From Macrostomum hystrix (Eukaryota > Platyhelminthes > Macrostomidae), in assembly GCA_950097015.1 (NCBI GenBank), contig CATNEN010000038.1, positions 23,821,001 through 23,885,000 on the forward strand: 64,000 nt of DNA, read 5' to 3'. Both the position numbers and the translations under genes were made by a program. Shown piece after piece: positions 19,895 through 32,194 of the stretch (positions are counted from its first letter, which is position 1; every line of letters starts with the position of its first letter). Under the pieces are notes generated by a model. The model was not told the origin of the DNA and ran no database searches. It saw nothing but the letters and a program-made list of their open reading frames with translations.

Positions 19895-21485
19895 ATTGGG
19901 AAGTTCCTAGAATCAGGAAACTCTTAGAGTCAGGAAATTCTTAGAATCAGGAACTTCTTACAATCGGGAAATTCTTAGAATCAGGAACTTCTTACAATCG
20001 GGAAATTCTTAGAATCAGGAAATTCTTAGAGTCAGGAAACTCTTAGAATCGGGAAATTCTTAGAATCAGGAAATTCTTAGAGTCAGGAAATTCTTAGAAT
20101 CGGGAAATTCTTAGAATCGGGAAATTCTTAGAATCAGGAAACTCTTAGAGTCAGGAAATTCTTAGAATCGGGAAATTCTTAGAATCGGGAAATTCTTAGA
20201 ATCAGGAAACTCTTAGAGTCAGGAAACTCTTAGAGTCAGGAAACTCTAAGAATCAGGAAATTCTTAGAATCAGGAAATTCTTAGAATCAGGAAACTCTTA
20301 GAGTCAGGAAACTCTAAGAATCAGGAAATTCTTAGAATCAGGAAATTCTTAGAATCAGGAAATTCTTAGAATCAGGAAATTCTTAGAATCAGGAAATTCT
20401 TAGAATCAGGAAATTCTTAGAATCAGGAAATTCTTAGAATCAGGAAATTCTTAGAATCAGGAAACTCTTAGAGTCAGGAAACTCTTAGAATCAGGAAATT
20501 CTTAGAATCAGGAAACTCTTAGAGTCAGGAAACTCTTAGAGTCAGGAAACTCTAAGAATCAGGAAATTCTTAGAATCAGGAAATTCTTAGAATCAGGAAA
20601 TTCTTAGAATCAGGAAATTCTTAAAATCAGGAAATTCTTAGAATCAGGAAATTCTTAGAATCAGGAAATTCTTAGAATCAGGAAACTCTTAGAGTCAGGA
20701 AACTCTTAGAGTCAGGAAACTCTAAGAATCAGGAAATTCTTAGAATCAGGAAATTCTTAGAATCAGGAAATTCTTAGAATCAGGAAATTCTTAGAATCAG
20801 GAAATTCTTAGAATCAGGAAATTCTTAGAATCAGGAAATTCTTAGAATCAGGAAATTCTTAGAATCAGGAAACTCTTAGAGTCAGGAAACTCTTAGAGTC
20901 AGGAAACTCTTAGAGTCAGGAAACTCTTAGAGTCAGGAAACTCTAAGAATCTGGAAATTCTTAGAATCAGGAAATTCTTAGAGTCAGGAAATTCTTAGAA
21001 TCGGGAAATTCTTAGAATCGGGAAATTCTTAGAATCAGGAAATTCTTAGAATCAGGCAATTCTTAGAATCGGGAAATTCTTAGAATCAGGAAACCTTTAG
21101 AATCAGGAAATTCTTAGAATCGGGAAATTCTTAGAATCAGGAAACTCTTAGAATCGGGAAATTCTTAGAGTCAGGAAATTCTTAGAGTCAGGAAATTCTT
21201 AGAATCAGGAAACTCTTAGAGTCAGGAAATTCTTAGAATCGGGAAATTCTTAGAATCGGGAAATTCTTAGAATCAGGAAATTCTTAGAATCAGGCAATTC
21301 TTAGAATCGGGAAATTCTTAGAATCAGGAAACTCTTAGAATCGGGAAATTCTTAGAATCGGGAAATTCTTAGAATCAGGCAATTCTTAGAATCAGGAAAC
21401 TCTTAGAATCGGGAAATTCTTAGAATCGGGAAATTCTTAGAATCAGGCAATTCTTAGAATCAGGAAATTCTTAGAATAAGAAAGT
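19895..21485. repeat. 17-bp minisatellite (AATCAGGAAATTCTTAG), about 93 copies
   Basis: Long array of AATCAGGAAATTCTTAG. Variant positions (CAGG/CGGG, AATTC/AACTC, AATC/AGTC, TTAG/TAAG) recur as blocks; for example, runs of AACTCTTAGAGTCAGG followed by CTCTAAGAATC appear near 20225, 20300, 20545 and 20715. This implies higher-order duplication. Confidence 0.95.
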
Positions 21486-22913
21486 TCTTAGAAAACTAAA
21501 GTTTGGTAGATCGGGAAATTAGGACATTCTGATATGGTGATTAGTATTGTTGAAACTTCAATAATTATGAGCCTTAGTTCAACTTAATCAGTTCTAAATT
21601 AAAACTTCTCAAAAAAAATTTTTTATATGCTAATGTACTAGTGCCGTAACTTATTATTATAAAAGTGCAAGTGAGTTCGATTTTTAGGGATTTTGTAAAT
21701 GAAAAAAAATGGAGTTTTCTATAGAGGAACAAGAAAATCCACTTTCATTTTGGACTGGGGAGCGATCTTACGAATGCTAAAAGAACTGATGAAGAACACC
21801 CGATTTTTGCACTACAAAATCCGTAGCTTAATTTCGCGTGCAACTTTTAAACGTAGCTCATAGTAAATAAGGGCACTTAGTTAAACACAAGTTTCATGAA
21901 ATGTACAATGACATCAGTGTGGTAGCCTGAGGGGCAGTTCGTCAAAAAATTAGCATATATATTGTAACAAATGTCTGTAAGTACTTTCGTCTATAGATCG
22001 GGACATTCTTGTTGTTTAGACAAATAATTTGACTTTGACTTTGACAAGCTAGCTACTTCCGTGCGAGTAGCATTAGTTGACAAATATATATTGGTGCCTA
22101 AGGTTCAACGATCGTTATGTGTATGAGCGAATTAAAAAATATAATATGAGACAATAAAAGTAATCTAAGCTTAAAAACGCTTAAAAAGACAGTTTTAAAA
22201 TGAAATGAAATGTGTTAAAGAGATTAATTTTTTAATTTAAAAGCAGACAGAACACATTTTAAATTTTAAAATTGAATTCGCAAATTATTAGAAATAACAG
22301 CGAGACATGAAGCTGTGCGTATTAAAACATAAATATAAGGAAATCTACATAAAGTATATTGAGGATGTACTTTTGATAAAAAAAACTGCTGGAAACTAAC
22401 TAATTTGTATAAATGTTACTAAAAACAATATAGCAATCTCTATAAAAAACGAAACGTGCTGTATTTTAGAAAAAAAAAAAAACACATTAACACAACAAAA
22501 GTTTTTTAAAACGATTTTGAATCAACGAAGCTTCTTAGGAATAACAATTATTTACTAATAGCTACTTTATGCAACCAACCGGCCTTAATTGTCTTCGACC
22601 TAAAAATTCTTTCAAAACCCAATAAACCGTGCATCATGAATAATATTGTTTTATCAAGTACATGATCATACAAAAATATCATATATAAGTACGCAGGCAA
22701 GTGATTGTTATGAAGTAAAACAGAGCATTGGATTCATAAAATAGGAGGCATAAAAATATTGTGGTTCATTGTTGCCTAAATAGATAACGCCATGATTGTC
22801 AGCGATTCAACAAACCACGTCCGGATGTGCCAAGACTAGCCCTTGAAAAGCATCGGGGACAAACAATTTACAATTAAACAAATGGGAGACACTACAAAAG
22901 CAAGAAGTAACGA
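21486..22913. other. AT-rich region downstream of the GPCR
   Basis: No exon or repeat family is recognised. The end nearest 22913 is probably the 3' UTR of the minus-strand GPCR. Confidence 0.3.
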
Positions 22914-24245
22914 TCAGACGGAGCTTTTATCGATTAGCGGACTCTGGATCTCTGTTGAGTCCCTTGGCATACCGTTGGGCAGTAGGCTTGTACCGCTGCC
23001 AACACCAGGCTCCATGGTTGCCGATGTGGACGACGTTCGCTCGGCTAGTCGTCTGGCGCGGTCTGTGCGACTGTTGTTAAAGTAATAGTCTTCGCGCTGC
23101 TTCAGCTGCTCCTTGCGCTGTCCGGGGCCACCAGTCTTGTCAGGGCTGGAACCGAAGACAGACGGCAGACGGTCGAGACAGCAGGCGCAGCAGAAGCGTC
23201 GCCTGAACGCGCCAAAAAGCCGACTGAACAGTTGACGCGCGTACAACCTGTACTGCGCTCCAGTCAGCAGATAGATGACGAAATTCAACGAATAGTGTGA
23301 TATCGACACTTCGTCTACGATCTTCTTGATTAGGGTGGCGCGAAAATAAGTCTGCCATTTTGGGTCCTCATCAACTTCGGGGTCGGACAGCTCAGTGCGG
23401 CCGTACTCCTGATTCTGCAGGGCGTACAGCAGGCCTGCTGGCAGCGAGGTGACAATGACGAAGAAGGACACACAGAGCAGCATCACCGTGGTCGATCGAA
23501 ACTTTCTCTCGCCGCTGCCGGCAGCGTCGCCGGCATCTCCGGTTGGCATCAGGTGCTTGTTACCGACGGTGATTCTATGCAGCTCGATGGCTACCAGAAG
23601 ATTGAAAATCAGAGCCGTAATCGGCACAATGCCGCTGAACAGAGCCTCGGTGACAGCCGTGTAGCTTTTCCAAGCCGGCGACTGCGTGTCGATGTGGCAA
23701 ACTCCGTCGTTGTAGTCGTAGCGCCTGAAATTCAGCTGGACAAGATTCCAGATCAGGACGAAACTGATCATGGTGCCCGTCACAATGCAAGCGCGCTTCG
23801 AAGTGCACAATGAGTCGCGCTTAAACGGAAACCAAATTGCAATCCAGCGTTCGATTGTGAAGCAGAGCACTAGCACAGGTGACAGGTACTGAGCAGTTAG
23901 CAAAGGAACGTGAAACAGACCACAGTCTAGAAAAGACTGCCTTTCAATACCGGCCCAGGCCTCTGTAATCTCCTGATAGGGATGCAGCAACAGGAAGACC
24001 AGATCCCAGATAGACAGAGCAGCCAGGTAAACAGCTGATGAGTTGTTCCGACGCACTCTAGGATGCATCCAAACGTAAGCGCTGAGTAGATTTCCGAACA
24101 GGCCAAGTAAATACCACATTGGGGTGATGCTGCGATCCACCACCAGTATGGACGGAGCGAACCGCTTGTACAGAAGCACTAGAGTTGAATACCGCTTGTC
24201 CAGAGTGTCCGTCTCGTTAATCCCCAGACTAGTGTTGTTGTTCAT
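22914..24245 (-). CDS. Class A (rhodopsin-like) peptide GPCR, 443 aa
   Basis: Seven-transmembrane receptor, probably for a neuropeptide, at the plasma membrane. I start at ATG 24245. The frame extends further upstream only from a TTG, and a good acceptor (CTTCCTACAG) lies just before 24281, so 24281-24246 is probably 5' UTR. N-glycosylation sites NNT and NET are near residues 3-12. TM1 (about 42-60) has GN, TM2 (70-87) has LAALSIWD, and Cys108 can pair with Cys183 in ECL2. TM3 ends in ERW (residues 132-134) instead of DRY. TM5 and TM6 (SFFVIVTSLPA) follow. TM7 has NFVIY instead of NPxxY and then TGAQYRLYARQLF. The tail has a palmitoylation-type FCCACC. The NFxxY plus (S/T)G..(F/Y)R pattern is common in invertebrate peptide GPCRs. 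The ligand is unknown. All seven helices lie in one exon. Confidence 0.88.
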   Translation of the reverse strand: MNNNTSLGINETDTLDKRYSTLVLLYKRFAPSILVVDRSITPMWYLLGLFGNLLSAYVWMHPRVRRNNSSAVYLAALSIWDLVFLLLHPYQEITEAWAGIERQSFLDCGLFHVPLLTAQYLSPVLVLCFTIERWIAIWFPFKRDSLCTSKRACIVTGTMISFVLIWNLVQLNFRRYDYNDGVCHIDTQSPAWKSYTAVTEALFSGIVPITALIFNLLVAIELHRITVGNKHLMPTGDAGDAAGSGERKFRSTTVMLLCVSFFVIVTSLPAGLLYALQNQEYGRTELSDPEVDEDPKWQTYFRATLIKKIVDEVSISHYSLNFVIYLLTGAQYRLYARQLFSRLFGAFRRRFCCACCLDRLPSVFGSSPDKTGGPGQRKEQLKQREDYYFNNSRTDRARRLAERTSSTSATMEPGVGSGTSLLPNGMPRDSTEIQSPLIDKSSV

Positions 24246-24281
24246 TTTGTTAATTTTTTCAACTTCCGTCGAGTGATAATC
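24246..24281 (-). promoter_or_regulatory. Splice acceptor and 5' UTR of the GPCR exon
   Basis: On the minus strand CTTCCTACAG precedes 24281. It is either a cis-splice acceptor for a 5' UTR intron or a trans-splice acceptor; the window does not decide. Confidence 0.5.
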
Positions 24282-24296
24282 CTGTAGGAAGATCAA

Positions 24297-26115
24297 AGCT
24301 TTGTTAGACTATTTTAGACTGATTCAGAACTGTGTACGTATGGGCTGTTTTGATAAGCGTTTTTGTGTGCACAAACGATGTAGTCATTTTATTTCCAGTA
24401 AGCAGCATGAAAGAGTTGAACTCTTCGCCATATTGTAGCTATTCAACTGAAGAATGCTGAGAGACAGTATAGCTTTTATTCTGTAAGCAAACACCGCTTA
24501 CGGAGCCTATTTCCAAAGTGTTCCGAATCTATCCCAAACAAGTAAGAACTCCCGACAGCAAAGCACCCATGTGCCACAAGTGGAATGAAAGTGATCATAG
24601 AGTAAACATTTGAAGATTGCGTTTTGGAGGTCGTTTCTGTGCCTCCGATGAAAACAAACCAGAAACAGATGCAATCGTACAGAAATGTTCAAATGCAGCC
24701 AGGGTCGCGCTGCTTATAAGCTCATGATAACGTTTGGTGACAGTCAAACTGCAACAAGCACGGAGAGGCAAACGAGTATCTATCCATTCGCAGTTGAAAA
24801 ACAACGTGGGGTATTTAAAATTGAAAGTCAGTTCATCGTAAATGTAAAATAATTCGATCCTATTGGTGTACTTTCACGAAAATCGTTCATTCGATTTGGG
24901 AGCTATCGTGATGTAGGCAGTGGGTGTTCAAAATATCCCTTGGTCTTTCCCTAGGGGAAAGATAGCGTGGTGTTTCTATAGTTACGCTGACTTCTGAGCA
25001 TCCACAAGCAGTGTGTACACTTCATTGTTTTGGCTCTAGCTTGTTTTTGGCACAGATTCGCACTAAATAAGCGAGACCTCGCTACCGCTTCATCACTTGA
25101 ATTCGTTATGCTTTGATTGATAGCTTTGATTGATTTCAGATATCAAATGAATAGTTTGCTATATTAGACGAACTTAATGATTACGCTTTCAATAAAACAA
25201 ATTAAACAATAATTAAAGTGTCGTATAGTTAGACAAGGCACTGTAAAATTTAGTCTACCGAATATTTTGTACTGTTGAATGCATAATAGGTCGGTCACTG
25301 GTACATTCAAAACCCATGAGGTGGTGCAACCGTAGTAAACAACGATCGCGTCGAAATCACGCTAATCAAGAGCGAACAAACCCGCGGTTTTAGGAGTCGT
25401 GCAATAGTCAGGTGTCGGCTGTTTTCGCTGCAGAGCAAAATAGCTTCAGTTAGTTAGCTGTCGTTCGGTTCTCTATCGCTGCCAACACACGAACACCGCA
25501 CGCACAAGCGAACACACAACCCCAGTTTTTTAGTGTTTTGAATCTTCCTTCCGTACCTTCTATACTGGCCCCTCTAACTCCAACCTAGCTGATTCTGCCA
25601 AACCCCCCTTACGCGTGCTACCGTGACTTCTCTCCCGTAATACCACGTGCTATCCCCACACATTCTGCAGCTACAAGGCCAACCCCACCGCCGTGATTTC
25701 CCAATTTTAGCGGCTTTGGGTCATAAAGTTCTGTAGGTAGTGCACATATCCGTAGCTGATATTGAACCAGTTCAAGCTAGGAATGATATGGGCCCTAGAA
25801 ATCGGGAATCATTGATCATCGACGTGGCATTGGAAGCTTTAAAGAGAAATTAGCCACATCATGTTGCACCACTATAGAATTCGGCATTATGTCTAACTTA
25901 CGCCTTCTAACACTATCCGTTAGCTATCTGCCTCCAAAATCTACACTGTGTTTTTTGTTATTTCTCCTTGAATTGCGGGCTTCGTGTTAAACAAACAGTA
26001 CAAATTAATTTGTTTTGTTATTTGGACAAAAACTGCTGCAAAAGTGGTTTAAATCAGCCTTCACTTACCGGTCAGTTACCGGGTTGAAACCTACTTCTAA
26101 TAAAAAATATATTAT
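24297..26115. other. Non-repetitive region upstream of the GPCR
   Basis: Promoter and 5' region of the minus-strand GPCR would lie here. No core promoter element, exon or RNA gene can be defended. A small inverted repeat, TCTTTCCCTAGGGGAAAGA, lies near 24943. Confidence 0.3.
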
Positions 26116-26119
26116 AATT

Positions 26120-26262
26120 GTCTGTAATTCTCTATGTGACTTGTCACATCTGTAGTCTATGGAGTTGTCATGTCTAGCTATAGTCTATGGGACTTACCAC
26201 ATCTGTAGTCTATGGAGTTGTCATGTCTAGCTATAGTCTATGGGACTATGGGTCAAATGGGT
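26120..26262. repeat. 54-bp satellite, short array
   Basis: Two and a half copies of the unit found at 34040-34650 (ACTTGTCACATCTGTAGTCTA ... TCTAGCTATAGTCTATGGG). It abuts a family 2 SINE. Confidence 0.8.
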
Positions 26263-26475
26263 CAAATCTGCAGCTATTGCTATTCAGTCCATGGACTGGG
26301 GGGACACCACACCCACCCTTAATTACCCCCCAGCTAATGCTGGTACCCATTTAACAGCTGGGCGAACTGAAGCAACGTAGAGTTAAGTGTCTTTGCTAAA
26401 GGACACAAATTTGTTACATAGGAATCGGAAATCGAACCTCCGACCCTGAAGGTTTTGAAGGATTGTCTTTGAATG
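26263..26475 (-). mobile_element. SINE family 2, minus-strand copy
   Basis: Contains CAGTCCATGGACTGGGGGGA, CAGCTAATGCTGGTACCC, CTAAAGGACACAAATTTGTTAC and a diverged tRNA-like head (reverse of B box in GGAAATCGAACCTCCGACC). Confidence 0.75.
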
Positions 26476-26994
26476 TGTTAGACGTAGCAGAACTATTCTT
26501 AAGGTTCTTTTTAGCGAAGAAACAAAAAATTGAACACGATGGGTTGCTGCCTATATTATACGTTTGCATGCTGCAAAGAAATATTGTACCTACCATCAGA
26601 ACTCAACTTCTACAAAGTGAAATCGAAACCAGAATTTAGATAAAACATTAATATTCCCATTGAAAAATTTTCCTTAATATCTGCATTGTGATCGCTATAT
26701 GCAAGAATATAAAATTGGAAATATGATATTTCAGAGCCAAAAAAACACACGATTAAACTCACAAGCATATATCGGTCCTTGTTGGCGCGATTTCAAAATT
26801 AATAAATTCAAAATAATACGCTTTCGTATTTTCCCACCCTGGGGATAACTTGAAATTTGATGCTTTTGTTAAGAAAAAAAACTTTTTTTTCGTCAAACTA
26901 GTCAAACTAGTTGGTTAAGCTGAGCAAACTATCATTGATCAAGAGAAGCAGAGAATGTTGGAAATTTAAAACCTACAACTAAATCATCATCTTC

Positions 26995-27245
26995 TATGAG
27001 ATGGTGAGTGCTCTCGTTCATTTGTGCCAAAACCGCGGAGAAAAGGCTTTGTTTGGGGCTTGTCGTGCAATTCACCCCCTTCAATGGCTAGATACCAAGG
27101 CACTTTGAGAGTGTACACCTTGTCTAATGATGAGAGAAAGTTGGGACAGATCATGTACACACCTCTGTGAAAGTTTGCTTATTGGGTTAACGGAATGGAC
27201 AGAAATGCCTGCTCGCTGACTGCGGGTCTACTGTCCTTAACAATG
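26995..27245 (+). mobile_element. SINE family 1, old diverged copy
   Basis: Recognisable blocks: AAAACCGCGGAGAAAAGGC, GGGGCTTGTCGTGCAATTCA, AAGGCACTTTGAGAGTGTAC and GCTGACTGCGGGTCTACTG. The tRNA-like head is missing or decayed. Confidence 0.7.
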
Positions 27246-27289
27246 TGTCAGTCAACACAGCCCCTATGCAAGTGTCTTATTTATGATAA

Positions 27290-27965
27290 TCATTATAGAT
27301 TATACCTGCCCCAATTGGGTCAGATGTGCAGCCGACAGCACAGCCGCAGCTATTGCGCGGCGCATCTGAAGGCTGCGTACGGCTGTTCAGTCCATGGACT
27401 CGGGGGACGCCACACCCACCCTCAATTACCCCAGCTGATGCTGGTACCAATTTAACGGCAAGGTGAAATGAAGCAATAAAAAATATTTTTAATTATAATT
27501 GCTGGAGGGCTGTGGGCAATCGCAGACCATTTGGTGACACTAGACCCGCAGCCGGCGAGGAGGCATGTCTGCCCATTTCGCTGACTCCTGAGAATACACG
27601 CACACAGATACCGTACGCAGGCATACACTCACACAGGTGTGTACATCTGCCCTGACTTTCTCATCGTCAGGCAGTGTACACTTTCACTGTTCCTTGGAGG
27701 TTGGCCCTCAAGGGTGTAAATTGCACGACAAGCCCCCAAGCCTTCTCTCCGCGGCTGCATCCCAAATGAATGTGGCCTCGCCGCGGAAACGAACTCAGGA
27801 ACCTTGGTGTGAGAGCCGAACGCGTTAGACCGCTCTGCCACTCACCCCGTTAAAGTTTAACTGAAGCAATGCAGAAAGCATTTTGTTAAAGGGCACAATT
27901 TTTTCGCCAAGAATCGAAACCGCGACGTTTAGGTCGTGAGTTGAACCTGAGAATATTGAAGTTCT
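27290..27965 (-). mobile_element. SINE family 2 split by a family 1 insertion
   Basis: The 3' half of the family 2 element is at 27290-27480 (ends TGAAGCAAT). The remainder resumes at about 27862 (starts TGAAGCAAT, then TTAAAGGGCACAA and the tRNA-like head). The repeated TGAAGCAAT looks like a target-site duplication of the inserted family 1 SINE. Confidence 0.75.
27490..27851 (-). mobile_element. SINE family 1, full-length nested insertion
   Basis: On the minus strand it reads from the head (GGGGTGAGTGGCAGAGCGGT) through body and hairpin to GCTGCGGGTCTAGTGTCACC and an AT-rich tail. It is inserted inside a family 2 SINE. Confidence 0.88.
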
Positions 27966-28799
27966 GCAGTTTTTCAAATCTTGAAATCTTCCGTTGGCTT
28001 TTACATAGCTATAGCTCCAAGGCACTTCAGTGGTCAGAAATTGAAAGTTCAAACTTAACTGCGTGCAATGAATGAGAGGTTGGACCGTCGCACTGTTTGC
28101 CAACTCATTTTTTGAGTACTACTCAAGAGAGAGGGAGCACCATTTTTCTATTAACACACTAGCAGCTACTACTAGTGCACAATATTTGAATACTATACCC
28201 GAGTTGGTCGACTGCGGTCAGTGCATATAACCAGAGGGCGGCTATACTCCCAATAGTCCACTTTCTCTCACTGTCAAAATTATCGGCGCATACTTCAAAC
28301 TGAAGCGCGTTGAAATTTTCCTCAACAAATTCTTTCTCATTCTTCTATAAGAATTTCACAATTTAATGAAAAAAAAGTATTTTACTTAAGGCGACTAAAA
28401 CAGCCGTGAAGAATTTCAATGAAAAAATTACTTAGGACAGTTGACAATGATACTTCACATTATTGATTTTTATCCAGACCAAAGTATTTTTAACCAGGGG
28501 CTTGCAGTTAATAAATTTATCATCGGGAGCTATTTTCTGACACAGTCTGACTCGCAGTTCCACCTAGATAGACCTGACTTTGATTGACAATCCCTCGAGT
28601 TATTGTCGCTAAAATGTAATTAAATACTAAATCTCCATTGTTCCCATTTGAATGACTAAAAGTACTTGCTTAGCAGGCTTGGACCAGGGTTCGACAACCT
28701 CGAGGACCAAGATGCGGCCCTGCATGCTCTCAAATCCGGACCACTTGTCCCGTCCGTCACCTTCTCTCTAATTTCTCGTCGCTTAATTTTCTGATTTCT
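27966..28799. other. Spacer without recognised gene
   Basis: Nothing recognisable beyond short AT-rich tracts. Confidence 0.3.
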
Positions 28800-29185
28800 C
28801 CTCTGTATCATCTCTCCACTTCTCATCTCTCCCCTGTCTCTTCTCTACCCTGTCTCATCTCTCCCCTGTCTCATCTCTCCCTGTCAAATCTCTCCCCTGT
28901 CTCATCTCTCCCTTGTCTCATCTCTCCCCTCTCTCATCTCACAGCATGTATTATCTCTTGATTGTCTCATACCCCCGTGTCTTATCTCTCCCCTGTCTCA
29001 TACCCCCGTGTCTTTTCTCTCCCCTGTCTCTTCTCTACCCTGTCTCATCTCTCCCGTGTCTCATCTCTCCCGTGTCTCATCTCTCCCGTGTCTCATCTCT
29101 CCCGTGTCTCATCTCTCCCGTATCTCATTTCTCCCATATCTCATCTCTTCCTTTTCCTCATCTCTCTGCTTCATCTCTCTCAGTC
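28800..29185. repeat. 16-bp minisatellite, locus 1 (CTCATCTCTCCCGTGT)
   Basis: About 20 copies, degenerate in the first half, cleaner at 29040-29130. It ends with CTCTTCCTTTTCCTCATCTC, a non-canonical block also found inside the array at 39780-40915. Confidence 0.88.
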
Positions 29186-30146
29186 CCATTGGCCCCTGTT
29201 TAACAGATTCGAAATTCATTTATAAGAAGCAGATTATAGTCATACAAAATAGTATCCAAAGTGGTCTACAGCTTTTCAATGAGTTTCTGGATAATAAATG
29301 ATGCAGCATAGTGACCGAATACTTTTCTTGTTTTCCCAAACATTTATTGAGCAAATATTTGTTTTTGAATTTTAATTGGAAGATTCAGTTTGCATAGGAA
29401 AGTTTGCATAAAAAGACAATCTTGTGGCAACTTGGCTTCAATATATCATCCCAGCTGTACTAAATCTTAACTAGCCGAATCATAAACTTTCTCTTTTTCT
29501 TGTCAGTTTGTTTTGTATTGCAGGGTGCCTGAATTTCGTGGCTCAATCATTCGAATGAAAATGAAAGAAAACAAACAGAGAAACATTACTCACAGCAATA
29601 CGGAGACTGTGCACTTCAAAATAATATTCAGAATCCTCACATAGTTTTAGTTGGTATTCGCGCTGGTGCGGGATAAATATCCCACGGGATAAGATATCAA
29701 GAGTAAGAATTTGTATCTCAACCAGCATAGTCTGTATTATTGACAAGTTTTCAGATATAAACACTGGAGGCCTTCAGCTAGATAAGAATGTCTGGGGAAG
29801 ATTCTGCCCCCCCCCAATCGGGGTTTGTAAACGGGTTGGGATAAACCAATAAGATGATCACGCATGATCCCTGCTAGTTGGGGGGGCCAAAGTTTCTGCA
29901 TAGCTAATTCCCAGCAGAGTCTTCAGGGACCGCCTCCTTACCCTCTAGAGTCAAGAGGGGTGACCCCGCCAATGCGGTCTGTGCTAGCTAGCGTGTGGGC
30001 CTATGGATATTACTATTCTAAATGTATGCATGAACGAACTAGATTTAGCTATAGCTACTCGCAGCTTTGAGCAGCTGGACTCAAAACTGTCAAGAACTGG
30101 CAACGGTGACAATAGATATACAGCTAGAAGGCAAAAAACTGTAATT
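29186..30146. other. Spacer without recognised gene
   Basis: No exon or RNA gene can be supported. A C8-9 run lies near 29808. Confidence 0.3.
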
Positions 30147-31715
30147 AGACACGGGAGAGATGAGACACGGGAGAGATGAGACACGGGAGAGATGAGACAC
30201 GGGAGAGATGAGACACGGGAGAGATGAGACACGGGAGAAATGAGACACTGGAGAGATGAGACACGGGAGAGGTGAGACACGGGAGAGGTGAGACACGGGA
30301 GAGGTGAGACACGGGGAGAGATGAGACACGGGAGAGGTGAGACACAGGAGAGATGAGACACGGGAGAGATGAGACACGGGAGAGATGAGACAGGGGAGAG
30401 ATGAGACACGGGAGAGATGAGACACGGGAGATTCAGACACGGGAGAGATGAGACACGGGAGATTCAGACACGGGAGAGATGAGACACGGGAGAGATGAGA
30501 CACGGGAGATTCAGACACGGGAGAGATGAGACACGGGAGATTCAGACACGGGAGAGATGAGACACGGGAGATTCAGACACGGGAGAGATGAGACACGGGA
30601 GATTCAGACACGGGAGAGATGAGACACGGGAGAGATGAGACACGGGAGAGATGAGACACGGGAGAGATGAGACACGGGAGAAATGAGACACTGGAGAGAT
30701 GAGACACGGGAGAGGTGAGACACGGGAGAGGTGAGACACGGGAGAGGTGAGACACGGGGAGAGATGAGACACGGGAGAGGTGAGACACAGGAGAGATGAG
30801 ACACGGGAGAGATGAGACACGGGTGAGATGAGACAGGGGAGAGATGAGACACGGGAGAGATGAGACACGGGAGATTCAGACACGGGAGAGATGAGACACG
30901 GGAGATTCAGACACGGGAGAGATGAGACACGGGAGAGATGAGACACGGGAGATTCAGACACGGGAGAGATGAGACACGGGAGATTCAGACACGGGAGAGA
31001 TGAGACACGGGAGAGATGAGACACGGGAGATTCAGACACGGGAGAGATGAGACACGGGAGATTCAGACACGGGAGAGATGAGACACGGGAGATTCAGACA
31101 CGGGAGAGATGAGACACGGGAGATTCAGACACGGGAGAGATGAGACACGGGAGAGATGAGACACGGGAGAGATGAGACACGGGAGAGATGAGACACGGGA
31201 GAAATGAGACACTGGAGAGATGAGACACGGGAGAGGTGAGACACGGGAGAGGTGAGACACGGGAGAGGTGAGACACGGGGAGAGATGAGACACGGGAGAG
31301 GTGAGACACAGGAGAGATGAGACACGGGAGAGATGAGACACGGGTGAGATGAGACAGGGGAGAGATGAGACACGGGAGAGATGAGACACGGGAGATTCAG
31401 ACACGGGAGAGATGAGACACGGGAGATTCAGACACGGGAGAGATGAGACACGGGAGAGATGAGACACGGGAGATTCAGACACGGGAGAGATGAGACACGG
31501 GAGATTCAGACACGGGAGAGATGAGACACGGGAGATTCAGACACGGGAGAGATGAGACACGGGAGATTCAGACACGGGAGAGATGAGACACGGGAGATTC
31601 AGACACGGGAGAGATGAGACACGGGAGAGATGAGACACGGGAGAGATGAGACACGGGAGAGATGAGACACGGGAGAGGTGAGACACGGGAGAGATAAGAC
31701 ATGAGAGGGATAAGA
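30147..31715. repeat. 16-bp minisatellite, locus 2, with 521-bp higher-order repeat
   Basis: About 98 units of GAGACACGGGAGAGAT, the reverse complement of locus 1. Variants include GAGATTCA, GAGAGGT, GAGAAAT and an extra G. The order of variants repeats with a 521-bp offset: the blocks starting near 30542 and 31063 match over hundreds of bases. A third partial copy precedes them from about 30150. Confidence 0.95.
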
Positions 31716-32194
31716 TTAGCATACAGAGAAGAGTTGAGACAGCGGTTAGATACGGAGCTAGAGACCTAATACAAGAGCCTTGTAGGCGCTATCGGGTTTC
31801 GAAGATTTTTCTTTGACCCCTCGTCTATTAGAGGAGGGATTTGCCGATGGCACCGATAAACTCGCTGACTGTGGCGGCCATGTAAACTCAAGCTACTACA
31901 ATTGCACGCTAGCAATCATTAAATATAATCTTTGTGTGACCATTTAAAATTCTATGTTTATCCCGGAGACTAAAAATTTCCTGATATCTTTTCCGTTAGA
32001 AAATGAGAATAGAAGAATTTCTTTGGTTGTGAGAATTTTTCACAACCAGACTCAAACAGACATCATTGAAAATCAAGAATTCGAGTAGCTGTCAGAAAAC
32101 TGATACTGTTGTTGCATAGCTAAAAAACATTTAATACTGATGCTTCTATTTAGATCATCACGACATTGATTGCATCAAAATGAAACAAATTTCT
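31716..32194. other. AT-rich spacer
   Basis: Nothing recognisable. Confidence 0.3.

Noticed and set aside
24940-24965. Palindrome TCTTTCCCTAGGGGAAAGA as an operator or binding site
   Set aside because: Single occurrence, short and not near a transcription start that I can place.
30147-31715. CRISPR-like appearance of short regular repeats
   Set aside because: Units are directly tandem with no unique spacers, in animal DNA; these are minisatellites.
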